14,016 bases of DNA from SIG588 sp045654545 (GTDB taxonomy: Bacteria; Bacillota; Clostridia; Oscillospirales; Acutalibacteraceae), in NCBI GenBank assembly GCA_045654545.1, contig JAZONO010000122.1:1-14016 (forward strand), given 5' to 3'. Shown in pieces: positions 13,952 through 14,016 of this stretch; the stretch's first letter is position 1; each line of letters starts with the position of its first letter. The notes under the pieces are model-generated. The model was given only the letters and a program-made list of their open reading frames with translations. It was not told where the DNA came from and made no database searches. A program made the translations under genes and the position numbers.

Positions 13952-14016
13952 ATGAAAAAGATTTCTGTTATCGCACTGGTGTGCGCATTGGCTATGATGC
14001 TGACGGTTCCGTTCGG
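13952..14016 (+). CDS. Secreted protein, start only (partial)
   Basis: ATG 13952 follows AAGGAGA (13937-13943) with 8-bp spacing. The visible codons read MKKISVIALVCALAMMLTVP, which is a signal peptide: a Lys-Lys start and a long hydrophobic core. The gene runs off the right edge, so the mature protein is unseen. The strong promoter suggests an abundant exported product, for example a solute-binding protein or surface protein, but nothing in the sequence decides this. Confidence 0.8.
   Translation, partial: MKKISVIALVCALAMMLTVPF

Overview
The window looks like a chromosomal segment of a GC-rich Clostridia (Firmicutes) bacterium, probably from the Oscillospirales/Ruminococcaceae side. This is inferred from AGGAGG-type ribosome binding sites, sigma-A promoters with 17-bp spacers, a GC-rich codon bias, a transketolase N-terminal start of the split-subunit type, DegV, a MecA-like protein, a YfhO/CsbB-like pair and Rnf genes. 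No rRNA, tRNA, CRISPR array or complete insertion sequence was seen.

Layout, left to right. (1) The first codons of a transketolase N-terminal subunit lie on the minus strand (1-95). (2) A 273-bp MITE-like element follows (124-396), flanked by TA, with 12-bp perfect terminal inverted repeats and two large internal hairpins. (3) A two-gene plus-strand operon encodes a CPBP intramembrane protease and TadA (541-2012), and ends in a 16-bp-stem terminator. (4) A GT4 glycosyltransferase is on the minus strand (2047-3231), with a near-consensus promoter. (5) rpe on the plus strand (3480-4124) meets a short MecA-like gene on the minus strand (4116-4631) tail to tail, with 9 bp of overlap. (6) A tightly coupled operon rnfC-rnfD-rnfE-rnfA occupies 4731-8193. 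(7) A 590-bp gene-free stretch (8194-8785) is packed with hairpins and a second small MITE/REP-like repeat. (8) A DegV-family gene is on the minus strand (8786-9640). (9) Divergent from it are a 1026-aa YfhO-type membrane protein and a CsbB/GtrB-type GT2 glycosyltransferase (9810-13831). (10) The start of a secreted protein follows (13952 to the end).

The most unusual part is the Rnf-like operon. It encodes the C, D, E and A subunits back to back but has no rnfG and no rnfB, the subunits that carry a covalent FMN and the ferredoxin-side iron-sulphur clusters. The encoded proteins also depart from the family at redox positions. RnfC keeps both 4Fe-4S motifs but lacks the glycine-rich nucleotide/FMN loop. 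RnfA lacks both cysteines, and RnfE one of two, that build the intramembrane [2Fe-2S] cluster in canonical Rnf/Nqr. RnfD keeps its TGAT flavin-attachment motif. This looks like a reduced, possibly repurposed Rnf relative rather than a normal ferredoxin:NAD+ oxidoreductase.

Other themes are envelope glycosylation (GT4; YfhO plus GT2, a pairing known for modifying lipoteichoic acid) and the non-oxidative pentose phosphate pathway (transketolase and rpe, not adjacent). Two different families of hairpin-rich non-coding repeats sit in the intergenic spaces.
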